From Pistricoccus aurantiacus (GTDB lineage Bacteria; Pseudomonadota; Gammaproteobacteria; Pseudomonadales; Halomonadaceae), in NCBI RefSeq assembly GCF_007954585.1, contig NZ_CP042382.1, positions 1,550,001 to 1,614,000 of the forward strand: a stretch of 64,000 nt of DNA. The letters are read 5' to 3'. A model generated the notes under the pieces. It saw only the letters and a list, made by a program, of their open reading frames with translations. It ran no database searches and was not told the origin of the DNA. Made by a program: the position numbers and the translations under genes. This document shows, piece after piece, positions 1 to 6,898 of the stretch. The number at the start of each line of letters is the position of its first letter. The first letter of the stretch is position 1.

Positions 1-1
1 G

Positions 2-280
2 ATCGGTGGGGTGGGGCTGTTCGGCAGCTTCGCCGCCTACATCAGTTCACTGTTCGTCGACGACCAGGGCGAGGAAGACGAGCGCCAGCATGAGGCGAGT
101 CGCAGAATGATGCGCCACATGTTCAAGGAAATACATGAATTGCACGCGGAGGTGCGGGCATTGAGAGCGGAGTTGCGCGCCGGAAACGGCGCGAACTCGG
201 AATCTGCTTTCAACAGGCCGAATGCCGACGTTTCGATACCGTCGGACGGAGGAACCGGAGAGGAGCCGTCGCGGTCTTGA
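2..280 (+). CDS. C-terminal end of a putative potassium/ion channel (5' end outside window)
   Basis: The reading frame is open from the left edge to a TGA at 278-280. An internal GTG at 11 exists, but the residues before it fit the same frame, so I read this as the 3' part of a longer gene. The visible part starts with a hydrophobic glycine-containing stretch (GVGLFGSFAAYISSLFV), which resembles the last pore-lining helix of two-TM/voltage-gated-like potassium channel proteins. A charged helix rich in E, R and H follows (DERQHEASRR, EIHELHAEVRALRAEL), as in the short cytoplasmic tails of such channels. The pore filter lies outside the window, so ion selectivity cannot be judged. The last 25 residues are low complexity. 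It converges with the minus-strand gene ending at 314. Confidence 0.45.
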   Translation: MGGVGLFGSFAAYISSLFVDDQGEEDERQHEASRRMMRHMFKEIHELHAEVRALRAELRAGNGANSESAFNRPNADVSIPSDGGTGEEPSRS

Positions 281-313
281 ACGTGCTCCACTGACGGTTT
301 TTATTCCCGGGGA

Positions 314-649
314 CTATTCCTTGACCTGGTAGTCGCCTTCCAGCACCTGCTGGGTGCCGCCAGGACGATGGTCCGCATAGAACCCCTCGTCAATGTCCGT
401 TGCCTGATCCGCGCGCATCTGTTCCATACGCTTTTTCATCCGGCGTCGCACCAGGGGCAGCATCAGCCAGCCCACCAGCAGGAAGAAAAGCCCGATGACG
501 GTGCCCAGGATCATCATCACGCCGAACAAAAGCCAGGTCATGACCAGTTTCGGGCCGCTCATGGCCGTTGACGGGCGCGCCCGGCGTGCCCGCTCCTGCC
601 ATTGTCGCGCCGCCTGCCAGGCGGCGCTGTCGTTACGTCGTTCAGTCAT
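314..649 (-). CDS. Small single-pass/hairpin inner-membrane protein, unknown function
   Basis: The protein has 111 residues. A basic N-terminus (RQWQERARRARPS) is followed by one long hydrophobic region (about residues 35-67, MTWLLFGVMMILGTVIGLF then VGWLMLPLV) that can form one or two membrane helices. A basic RRRMKKR stop-transfer patch and an acidic soluble tail follow. The start ATG overlaps the last 8 nt of the PepSY gene upstream on the same strand, so the two are probably translationally coupled. I do not recognise the family. Its position next to PepSY proteins and a sensor kinase suggests an envelope role, which is inference from context only. Confidence 0.65.
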   Translation of the reverse strand: MTERRNDSAAWQAARQWQERARRARPSTAMSGPKLVMTWLLFGVMMILGTVIGLFFLLVGWLMLPLVRRRMKKRMEQMRADQATDIDEGFYADHRPGGTQQVLEGDYQVKE

Positions 650-1115
650 TCGTCACTCCGGTGACCGAGAAATCGCTGCTGTTCAGATAAATCTCGATTT
701 CCTGGTTCTGGTCGTTGTAGCCCTCGATCTCGATACTGCCGCTGCTTTCGACCTCGAGTGACTCGAATCGTTGCAGTCCTTCGCCCATGGCGCTATCCAG
801 GGCCTTGTTCACTTCGTCGAAGCTCAAACCCCAGTCGGGTATCTGGTCCTGGCGCTGCTCTTCCTTGATGGTGTCACCGCTGGCGATATTCATGTCGACC
901 TCGAGTTTCCAGCCGTCCTCTCGCCAGCCTTCCAGTTCGAGTTCGTTGCCGTCGTCCACGGAAATTTCCTCGAAATGAGTGAAGCCGTATTGCTGGGCGC
1001 TATCCAGCAAGGAAGAAAGCTCGTCCTGGGTAAGGCCCTGGTCCGCCGCAAATGCAGTAGTGGCCAGGCCGAAGGAGGCGAGCAGAGCAGCGGTAGACAA
1101 TGTCGTCTTTTTCAT
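642..1115 (-). CDS. Periplasmic protein with two PepSY-like repeats
   Basis: The protein has 157 residues with a clear signal peptide (MKKTTLSTAALLASFGLATTAFA, cleavage after AFA). The mature part contains two similar units of about 60 residues: TQDELSSLLDSAQQYGFTHFEEISVDDG... and SFDEVNKALDSAMGEGLQRFESLEV.... Each is an amphipathic helix followed by beta strands that end in an EIE/EVD pattern, as in PepSY domains. PepSY domains are small periplasmic modules often found beside two-component sensors and proposed to bind or inhibit partners. The start is supported by AGGAGA about 7 nt upstream of the ATG. It is transcribed divergently from the PepSY-regulator-kinase operon at 1251-3629. Confidence 0.75.
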   Translation of the reverse strand: MKKTTLSTAALLASFGLATTAFAADQGLTQDELSSLLDSAQQYGFTHFEEISVDDGNELELEGWREDGWKLEVDMNIASGDTIKEEQRQDQIPDWGLSFDEVNKALDSAMGEGLQRFESLEVESSGSIEIEGYNDQNQEIEIYLNSSDFSVTGVTND

Positions 1116-1210
1116 GAAACTTCTCCTGAAATTCCTTTTTGGATGGTTGCGAACCTTCGATTCGCATGTCCTTTGTACCCCCTGCTACCTTGCAGGAGGC
1201 TGAACTGCGC

Positions 1211-1228
1211 GTTCATGATGCGTTCATG
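1211..1228 (+). promoter_or_regulatory. Direct repeat GTTCATG x2 with 11-bp spacing, candidate response-regulator box
   Basis: GTTCATG occurs at 1211-1217 and again at 1222-1228, start-to-start distance 11 bp. OmpR/PhoB-family regulators (PmrA, QseB, KdpE) typically bind two head-to-tail half-sites spaced one helical turn apart. The site lies 23 bp before the start of the PepSY gene that heads the regulator-kinase operon and also upstream of the divergent PepSY gene. Autoregulation is therefore plausible, but it is inferred. Confidence 0.4.
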
Positions 1229-1250
1229 TTCGCTCTGGCAAGCTTAGCCT

Positions 1251-1586
1251 ATGAAAACGTTGCGCATAATGATAGGGATAATGCTGATACCGGTGCTGAC
1301 GAGCCTGGTGATGCCGTTGGCGCTGGCCCGAGACGACGCCTGGCGCGACCTGCACGAGCGGGTGCGCGCCGGTGAGCTGGTGGGGCTCTCCAGCGTGCTG
1401 GACTGGCTGGATGCACATTATCGGGGCGAAGTCGTGGAGGTGGAGCTGGAGTACGAAGACGACGAGCCCATCTACGAAGTGGAAATGCTCGGCGCCGAGG
1501 GACAGCTGGTGGAATTCGAGTTCGATGCGCGCAGCGGTGAGCTGATCGCCATCGAAGGCGTCGATGTCGAGGCCATGAAGCGATGA
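1251..1586 (+). CDS. PepSY-domain periplasmic protein heading a two-component operon
   Basis: The protein has 111 residues. It has an N-terminal signal sequence (MKTLRIMIGIMLIPVLTSLVMPLALA) followed by one PepSY domain: a helix (ARDDAWRDLHERVRAGELVGLSSVLDWL), then strands (GEVVEVELEYEDDEPIYEVEML) and the usual ending FEFDARSGELIAIEG. The last motif matches the YEVEVLDADGKVYEVEIDAATGEVL pattern seen in PepSY proteins linked to kinases. No strong ribosome-binding site precedes the first ATG; an internal ATG (codon 11) follows an AGGGAT-like stretch, but using it would remove the positive N-terminus. The response regulator starts 8 nt after its stop. The likely role is to modulate the neighbouring sensor kinase from the periplasm. 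Confidence 0.8.
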   Translation: MKTLRIMIGIMLIPVLTSLVMPLALARDDAWRDLHERVRAGELVGLSSVLDWLDAHYRGEVVEVELEYEDDEPIYEVEMLGAEGQLVEFEFDARSGELIAIEGVDVEAMKR

Positions 1587-1593
1587 CGGCACA

Positions 1594-2265
1594 ATGAAGA
1601 TCCTGCTGGTGGAAGACGACCAGGCCCTGGCGGAAGTCCTCGGCGAAAGCCTGCGGGAAGCCGGCCTGCTGGTAGAATTCGCCGCTACCGGCGGCGAAGC
1701 GGATTTCCTGATTAGCACCGAGCGCTACGACGCGGTGATTCTCGATCTGGGTCTGCCGGACGGCGACGGCACCCGCTGGCTGGCCCAATGGCGGGAGCGG
1801 AGCATCGAACTGCCGGTGCTGGTGCTGACCGCCCGGGAGCGCTGGTCCGACAAGGCGGCGGGATTTTCCGCCGGCGCGGACGACTACGTGACCAAGCCCT
1901 TCGAAACCGCCGAGGTGCTGTTTCGTCTGCACGCCCTGGTACGCCGAAGCCATGGTCACTCACATCCGATACTGACCAGCGGCGACCTTCGTTTCGATAC
2001 CCATACCGGCAGCGTCAGCCTGGCCGGACGCCCCGTCCCCCTTACCGCTCAGGAGTCCCGACTGCTGAAATACCTGATGCACGCCACCCCGCGGACGGTC
2101 AGCCGCAGCGAACTGGCGGAGCACGTCTACGACCGGGATCACGAGCCGGACTCCAACGTGATCGACGTGCAGATCAGTCGCCTGAGACGCAAGCTCGGCA
2201 AGACGCGTATCGAGACCCTGCGCGGCCAGGGCTATCGCGTCGTGGCGCTCCCAAGCCAAGGCTGA
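1594..2265 (+). CDS. OmpR/PhoB-family response regulator
   Basis: The protein has 223 residues. The receiver domain covers residues 1-115, with acidic pocket E7-D8-D9, phosphoacceptor D51 (VILDLGLPD), a threonine in VLTAR and the conserved lysine in TKPF. The C-terminal winged-helix domain starts near residue 125 and shows LTAQESRLLKYLM, VSRSELAEHVYD, the DNA-recognition helix SNVIDVQISRLRRKLG and the closing wing IETLRGQGYRV. This architecture belongs to the QseB/PmrA/PhoP-like branch. It sits between the PepSY gene and the kinase, with its TGA overlapping the kinase ATG (TGATG). The cognate stimulus cannot be read from the sequence. Confidence 0.95.
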   Translation: MKILLVEDDQALAEVLGESLREAGLLVEFAATGGEADFLISTERYDAVILDLGLPDGDGTRWLAQWRERSIELPVLVLTARERWSDKAAGFSAGADDYVTKPFETAEVLFRLHALVRRSHGHSHPILTSGDLRFDTHTGSVSLAGRPVPLTAQESRLLKYLMHATPRTVSRSELAEHVYDRDHEPDSNVIDVQISRLRRKLGKTRIETLRGQGYRVVALPSQG

Positions 2266-3629
2266 TGCGACGCCTGCGCGACTGGATCGCCGGCTGGTCC
2301 TTGAGCCGGCGTCTGCTGGCGGCGGCGCTGATCCTGGTCATGCTGACATTGCCCTTGGTCGGCGCGGGGCTTGTCTACAACTTTCGTCACGCGGTGACCG
2401 CTTCCTTCGATCAGCACCTGGAGTCGCTGCTCAAGGTCTTGCTGGCGGATCTGGAAATCGATCCGGCCAGCCAGGAACCCGCGCTGGGGCTATCCTTGGG
2501 GGACGCCCGCTTCGATCGAGTCTTTTCCGGCTGGTACTGGCAGATAACGGATACCCGGGGCACCGTCCTGGTGTCTCGCTCCCTGTGGGATCAGCGTCTG
2601 CCGGTCTCCATGGCGAAAGGCTTGACCACTCGCAATATCACCGGGCCGCGGGGCCAGGCCCTGCGCGTGACCGAACGCGACGTGCGCCTGCCCAACTATC
2701 CTCATCGTCTTCACGTCAGCGTGGCCGCTTCCCGTCGCGAACTCGACGCGGAAGTGGCGCGCTTCGAATGGCTGCTGGGTATTTCCCTGGCGAGCCTGGC
2801 GCTGCTGCTGCTGACGGGTCTGGCGATACAGATTCGCTGGGGGCTTGCGCCTCTGCGCCGCCTGCAGGCGGATCTCGAGGCTATCGAGAACGGTAGAACG
2901 GAACAGCTGGATACCCGGCTTCCCGGGGAACTCAGGCGTCTGGCGAATGCCATGAACGAGGTGATCGAGCGGGATCGTCGCTTGATCGAACGCGGGCGCG
3001 CCGCGGCAGGCAATCTCGCTCACGCCTTGAAGACCCCGGTCAGCGTGCTGAGGATGCTGGCGGAGCGCCTGCCGGAAGCCTCGCGTCAGCGGTTCTACCA
3101 GGAAATCCAGCGTATCGACGAGGCGGTGCGCCATCATCTGGCACGAGCCTCCGCTTCCAGCGGCGTGGCCCTGGGTGGCAGCGCGGCCTTGAAGGATACG
3201 CTGGCGCCGGTGATCGAGGGCCTGTCGCGGCTGGCCAAACGGCGCGGCCTGGATTTCGAGTGTCGCATCGAGAAGGCGCTTGGCACCCGCATGGATCCGC
3301 AGGATATGCAGGAACTGGTGGGCAACCTGCTGGACAACGCCCTGGGCTGGGCGGAAGCACGAGTGCGTTTTGCCGCCGAGCATGAAGAAAGCGGGGTCGG
3401 ACTCTACATCGACGATGACGGGCCGGGAATGACCGCGACGCAGCGTAAAGCCGCTCTGGGTCGGGGCGCTCGCCTGGACGAACGCCGCTCCGGTTCCGGT
3501 CTGGGTCTGGCCATCGTCGATGACCTGGTCACTCTGTATCGCGGTCGCCTGAGGCTTGATGATTCGCCCTTGGGTGGGCTTCGCGTACATGTCTGGCTGC
3601 CGGATACGCTTTCTGCTGCCAGCGACTAG
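2265..3629 (+). CDS. Sensor histidine kinase partner of the upstream regulator
   Basis: I chose the ATG at 2265, which overlaps the regulator stop by one base, giving 454 residues. The protein starts with a basic tail and a first membrane helix (LLAAALILVMLTLPLVGAG), then a periplasmic domain of about 140 residues. A second helix (LLGISLASLALLLLTGLAIQI) follows, then a HAMP linker, a DHp helix with the phosphorylated histidine in GNLAHALKTPVSVL, an N-box (NLLDNALGWA), G1 (DDDGPGM) and G2 (GSGLGLAIV). It belongs to the PhoQ/QseC-like class with two transmembrane helices. The operon order PepSY-regulator-kinase suggests that the periplasmic PepSY protein tunes its activity. Confidence 0.93.
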   Translation: MRRLRDWIAGWSLSRRLLAAALILVMLTLPLVGAGLVYNFRHAVTASFDQHLESLLKVLLADLEIDPASQEPALGLSLGDARFDRVFSGWYWQITDTRGTVLVSRSLWDQRLPVSMAKGLTTRNITGPRGQALRVTERDVRLPNYPHRLHVSVAASRRELDAEVARFEWLLGISLASLALLLLTGLAIQIRWGLAPLRRLQADLEAIENGRTEQLDTRLPGELRRLANAMNEVIERDRRLIERGRAAAGNLAHALKTPVSVLRMLAERLPEASRQRFYQEIQRIDEAVRHHLARASASSGVALGGSAALKDTLAPVIEGLSRLAKRRGLDFECRIEKALGTRMDPQDMQELVGNLLDNALGWAEARVRFAAEHEESGVGLYIDDDGPGMTATQRKAALGRGARLDERRSGSGLGLAIVDDLVTLYRGRLRLDDSPLGGLRVHVWLPDTLSAASD

Positions 3630-3651
3630 CCTTCCGCTTCACGTCTCTCGA

Positions 3652-4647
3652 TCAGCCTTGCCACTGCTCCGCCAGGATGCGATAGCTGTCGAGGCGATCC
3701 TCGAAGTCGTAGGTATCCGTCACGATCATCAACTCGTTCGCCCGGGTGGCGTCGAGAAAACCCTCGAGCTCTTCGCGCACGCGAGCCGGGCCGCCGACCA
3801 CCGCCGCGCCGAACAGACGCTCCACCTCGGCTTGCTCCTGGGGCGTCCAGTCGAGCCGCTCCACCGGCGGCAATGATTGAGTGCGCTTGCCTCGAATCAT
3901 GTTGAGGAATTTCTGCTGGGCGGTGGTGGCGAGAAATCCTGCTCGCTCGTCGCTTTCCGCGGCGATCACCGGTAGGCCGACCATGGCGTAGGGCGCATCG
4001 AGCACCGCAGAAGGCCGGAACTGTTCCCGATACAGGCGCAACGCCTCGAACAGATAGCCCGGGGCGAACTGGGCGGCGAAGGCGAAGGGCAAACCCAGCC
4101 GCGCCGCCAGCTGGGCGCTGTAGCCGCTCGATCCCAGCAGCCACAAAGGTACATGAGTTCCCTGGCCGGGTACCGCCTTGACCCGCTGTCCGGGTTGTTC
4201 GTCGCCCAGATAGCGCTGGAGCTCTTCCAACTGATCCGGAAAATCGCTGACCCCGGCGCTGGGATGGCGCCGCATCGCCGCCATGGTGGCGCTGTCCGAT
4301 CCCGGAGCGCGCCCCAGGCCCAGGTCGATACGTCCGGGATAGAGAGTTTCCAGGGTGCCGAACTGCTCGGCGATGACCAGCGGCGGATGATTGGGCAGCA
4401 TGACGCCGCCGCTGCCGACGCGAATGCGAGAGGTATGGCCGGCGACATGACCGATCAGCACCGCAGTGGCGGCGCTGGCGATGCCCTCGATGTTGTGATG
4501 TTCCGCCAGCCAGTAGCGGGTAAAGTTCAGGCGCTCGGCTTCCTGGGCAAGCGCCACACTGTTGCGAAAGGTATTGGCGACGCTATCGTCCCGGCGAATC
4601 GGCGCCAGGTCGAGAACCGATAGCGGGATATCCTTGAGCCTTGTCAT
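3652..4647 (-). CDS. LLM-class flavin-dependent oxidoreductase (luciferase-like, MsnO8 type)
   Basis: I chose the ATG at 4647 because GGGAGA lies about 6 nt upstream; a TTG four codons earlier is less likely. The 331-residue protein matches the bacterial luciferase-like monooxygenase fold: N-terminal [20 protein letters not shown] near residue 50, the flavin-side loop [26 protein letters not shown] (shown in parts: [19 protein letters not shown]), and [12 protein letters not shown]. The C-terminus carries [15 protein letters not shown], typical for this group. It would use reduced flavin to oxygenate or reduce an unknown small substrate in the cytoplasm. It converges with the sensor kinase, with only 22 nt between the two stops. 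Confidence 0.88.
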   Translation of the reverse strand: MTRLKDIPLSVLDLAPIRRDDSVANTFRNSVALAQEAERLNFTRYWLAEHHNIEGIASAATAVLIGHVAGHTSRIRVGSGGVMLPNHPPLVIAEQFGTLETLYPGRIDLGLGRAPGSDSATMAAMRRHPSAGVSDFPDQLEELQRYLGDEQPGQRVKAVPGQGTHVPLWLLGSSGYSAQLAARLGLPFAFAAQFAPGYLFEALRLYREQFRPSAVLDAPYAMVGLPVIAAESDERAGFLATTAQQKFLNMIRGKRTQSLPPVERLDWTPQEQAEVERLFGAAVVGGPARVREELEGFLDATRANELMIVTDTYDFEDRLDSYRILAEQWQG

Positions 4648-4735
4648 ATCGTCTCCCAAAAAGTTGAGCGCGATGTCGTTAGCGCTCTTATCATTTCTTT
4701 ATGGGGGCGACAGGCGGTGGTGGCAAGGGCGCGAC

Positions 4736-5353
4736 TTATTTATAGAACTGCCAGCCGATCCAGATAATGGCGATGACGAGCAACCCGATGCCGACCTTGC
4801 GGGAATGGTGTTTCCATATTTCCATCGCCTTGTCGCCGGCGATGGCTACCAGCAAGGCCAGCCCGAAGTAGCGTATGCCTCGGGCGATCATTGCGGCGAG
4901 AATGAATAGTATCAATGGATAACCGCTGGCGCCGGCCACCAGCATGGCGGTCTGGAAGGGAATCGGCGTGATGCCCACCGCCAGAATGGCAAGAAAACCG
5001 TTGTTTTCCATGGTGGTCCGAAAGCTGTCGAAGGCCTGCTGGCCGCCGAACAGCGGTATCAGCGTGTCTCCCCACTGCTCCATGGTGAAACTCCCCAATC
5101 CGTAGCCGATCAAGGCGGCGGTCAAGTTGCCCGCCAGGGCCACCGTGGCGATCTTCCAGCGTCGCTCCGGGTGGATCAGCATCCAGGGAATCAGAATCAC
5201 CTCGATGGGAATCGGAATCAGCAGGGTCTCCATCATCGAGGCGGCGAACAGCAGCCAGTAAGCATGGTTCGAACCGGCCAGGCGGTCGAGCCAGGCGCTG
5301 GCGGAAGCCAGGGATCTGAAATTGGACGACATGATGGAACCATCCTTGTTCAT
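4736..5353 (-). CDS. YqaA/DedA-like (SNARE-associated) inner-membrane protein
   Basis: The protein has 205 residues with about five hydrophobic segments. It shows the DedA-superfamily pattern: an amphipathic re-entrant part around METLLIPIPIEVILIPW, a glycine-rich helix (LAGNLTAALIGYGLGSF), and the proline-rich re-entrant loop ILAVGITPIPFQTAMLVAGASG. The last matches the (F/G)xxxR/xPxP signature region of YqaA-like members. DedA relatives move or scramble lipid carriers such as undecaprenyl phosphate; YqaA itself is poorly characterised. A GGGA motif precedes the chosen ATG; a second ATG seven codons later (MSSNFRS) is possible. Confidence 0.8.
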   Translation of the reverse strand: MNKDGSIMSSNFRSLASASAWLDRLAGSNHAYWLLFAASMMETLLIPIPIEVILIPWMLIHPERRWKIATVALAGNLTAALIGYGLGSFTMEQWGDTLIPLFGGQQAFDSFRTTMENNGFLAILAVGITPIPFQTAMLVAGASGYPLILFILAAMIARGIRYFGLALLVAIAGDKAMEIWKHHSRKVGIGLLVIAIIWIGWQFYK

Positions 5354-5493
5354 TCGGTCCCTGTCATGTTAATCGAGACCTATGCAAGAAACGAGAAAGG
5401 GCGATGTCGCGCGGGAGAGAGATGGTTAATCGACGAATCAAGTCGCGAGATATCCGCTAGACTTGGAAGATAAGAGCCACAGGGAGAAAAACG

Positions 5494-5682
5494 ATGCGTC
5501 CTGTCTTTCATCAGCCTGCCACCCAACAGCGCGGCGGCGCTCGACGCAGCGGCGTCCGACGCGGCGCCACTCGTCGTGAAGTCCAGCCATCCTCCGATGC
5601 CTGGCTGAATCGTCTGCTGGATATCATGACGATCACCGCCTTGGTGGTGGGCGGTATAGCGCTGGTCACGCGCCTGCTCTGA
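5494..5682 (+). CDS. Small basic single-TM protein, unknown function
   Basis: This is a 62-residue protein preceded by GGGAG about 7 nt before the ATG. It has a strongly basic N-terminal half (GGARRSGVRRGATRREV) and one C-terminal transmembrane helix (IMTITALVVGGIALVTRLL), so it is probably an N-in tail-anchored inner-membrane peptide. The last 17 nt overlap, tail to tail, the end of the PhzF-like gene on the other strand. I do not recognise a family. Support is the good ribosome-binding site and the protein-like composition only. Confidence 0.55.
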   Translation: MRPVFHQPATQQRGGARRSGVRRGATRREVQPSSDAWLNRLLDIMTITALVVGGIALVTRLL

Positions 5683-6541
5683 GGCGCCCCTGGCCGACGA
5701 TCACCGCCTGGCCGGCGATGTGAATCGCCGGGTTGTCATGAGTGTCGCGCTCGAACGTCGCGTGAATCCGGCTGGGCCGGCCCATCTCCACCCCCTGATC
5801 GATCCGCCAATCCCAGGTGCCCGCGCCGGTGCGATGCGACCCCAGATAGCCGGTCAGTGCCGCCGCCGCGCTGCCGGTGGCTGGATCCTCGCGCACGCCC
5901 CCTTCCGTGGAGAACATGCGCGTGCGCAGGTGTTCTTCTTCATCCAGTTGCACATGGAGATAGATCTGCTCGACTCGGCTCGGCGAAATATGCCGCACCC
6001 ACTGCGCCGCGGAAGGTAGTGCCCGGGCCAGGGCATCCAGCGAGTCAAGCTCGATCAGGTGGTAGGGCAGGCCACAGGAAGCGATCACCGGCTCCCCGTT
6101 GATCTGGCCTTCGTCGAGGCCGAGCAGTGCGGCGGCCTTGGCCCGATCAAGAGTGCTGGCGCCTATCTCCGCCGGCCGCGCCGTGGTAAAGCGCGCCAGG
6201 TCGTCTTCGAGTGTGACTTCGAGAGCGCCGACTGCGGCTTCCAGGATCAACGGCCGGTCGCGCTGCGCCAAACCGAGTTCCGCCAGCAGATGGGCGGTGC
6301 CCACTACCGGATGACCGGCAAAGGGCAGTTCCATGGTCGGCGTGAAAATACGGATCGGAAAGCGATTGGTGTCGCTGGCGGGTCCCACGAATACCGTCTC
6401 GGACAGGTTCAACTCGTTGGCGATGACCTGCATCCGCCTGCTATCCAGTTTCTGCGCCGCCGGGAACACCGCCAGCGGGTTGCCGGCGAAGGCACGGTCG
6501 GTGAAGACGTCCAGCAGGTGGTAGTCGGCGCTTGGAGGCAT
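5666..6541 (-). CDS. PhzF-family (phenazine biosynthesis-like) isomerase/epimerase
   Basis: The upstream part of the frame looks non-conserved, so I start at the ATG at 6541 (MPPSADYHLLDVFTDRAFAG), giving 291 residues. An AGGG-containing stretch precedes it. Family signatures are VFTDRAFAGNPLAV at the N-terminus, NLSETVFV with the catalytic glutamate (about residue 46), LPFAGHPVVGTAH near residue 75, and the C-terminal DPATGSAAAALTGYL. PhzF-like proteins have a two-lobed diaminopimelate-epimerase fold and catalyse proton shifts. There are no phenazine genes nearby, so the substrate is unknown and phenazine synthesis should not be assumed. Confidence 0.9.
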   Translation of the reverse strand: MPPSADYHLLDVFTDRAFAGNPLAVFPAAQKLDSRRMQVIANELNLSETVFVGPASDTNRFPIRIFTPTMELPFAGHPVVGTAHLLAELGLAQRDRPLILEAAVGALEVTLEDDLARFTTARPAEIGASTLDRAKAAALLGLDEGQINGEPVIASCGLPYHLIELDSLDALARALPSAAQWVRHISPSRVEQIYLHVQLDEEEHLRTRMFSTEGGVREDPATGSAAAALTGYLGSHRTGAGTWDWRIDQGVEMGRPSRIHATFERDTHDNPAIHIAGQAVIVGQGRLRAGA

Positions 6542-6619
6542 GGCCCTGACCCCTGTATTGAACCGATAAAAAACGACCAGCACCAGTAATGGCTGGCCGC
6601 TCAAGCGTGGACGATTCAA

Positions 6620-6856
6620 TCAGTCGCCTAGATTGATGTCTTCCTCGTCCGTCGCTGCGCCGGTAGCCGCGCCGACACCGCCGCCAATGACCGCGCCTTT
6701 ACCGATACTGCCGCCGGTGGCCGCCGCCGCGCCGGCACCCACCGCCGCACCAATACCGCCGCCGCTGGCGGCGCGCTCACCGGTGCCGGTGCCGCATCCC
6801 GCAAGACCGATCACCAGAGCGGCGGTAAAAAGACCCAATTTCACCGTTTGCATCAC
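6620..6856 (-). CDS. Glycine-zipper (YMGG-like) outer-membrane lipoprotein
   Basis: This is a 78-residue protein with a lipoprotein signal: hydrophobic stretch LGLFTAALVIGLAGC with lipobox LAGC, lipidated cysteine at about residue 21. The mature part is almost entirely glycine/alanine zipper (GGGIGAAVGAGAAAATGGSIG, then GAVIGGGVGAATGAA) and ends in an acidic DEEDINLGD. This resembles the small YMGG/glycine-zipper lipoproteins of the cell envelope. ATG codons occur at 6856 and 6853; either could be used. Confidence 0.7.
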   Translation of the reverse strand: MMQTVKLGLFTAALVIGLAGCGTGTGERAASGGGIGAAVGAGAAAATGGSIGKGAVIGGGVGAATGAATDEEDINLGD

Positions 6857-6898
6857 AGACTCCTTTCGTGAATGGCTGTCTTTCTCAGAGTAAACAAG

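Noticed and set aside
1788-2264. N-terminal extension of the sensor kinase frame inside the regulator gene
   Set aside because: The extension is low-complexity and overlaps the conserved regulator; the ATG at 2265 fits the TGATG coupling and the first membrane helix.
5666-6541. Phenazine biosynthesis
   Set aside because: Only the PhzF-like fold is present; no other phz genes occur in the window.
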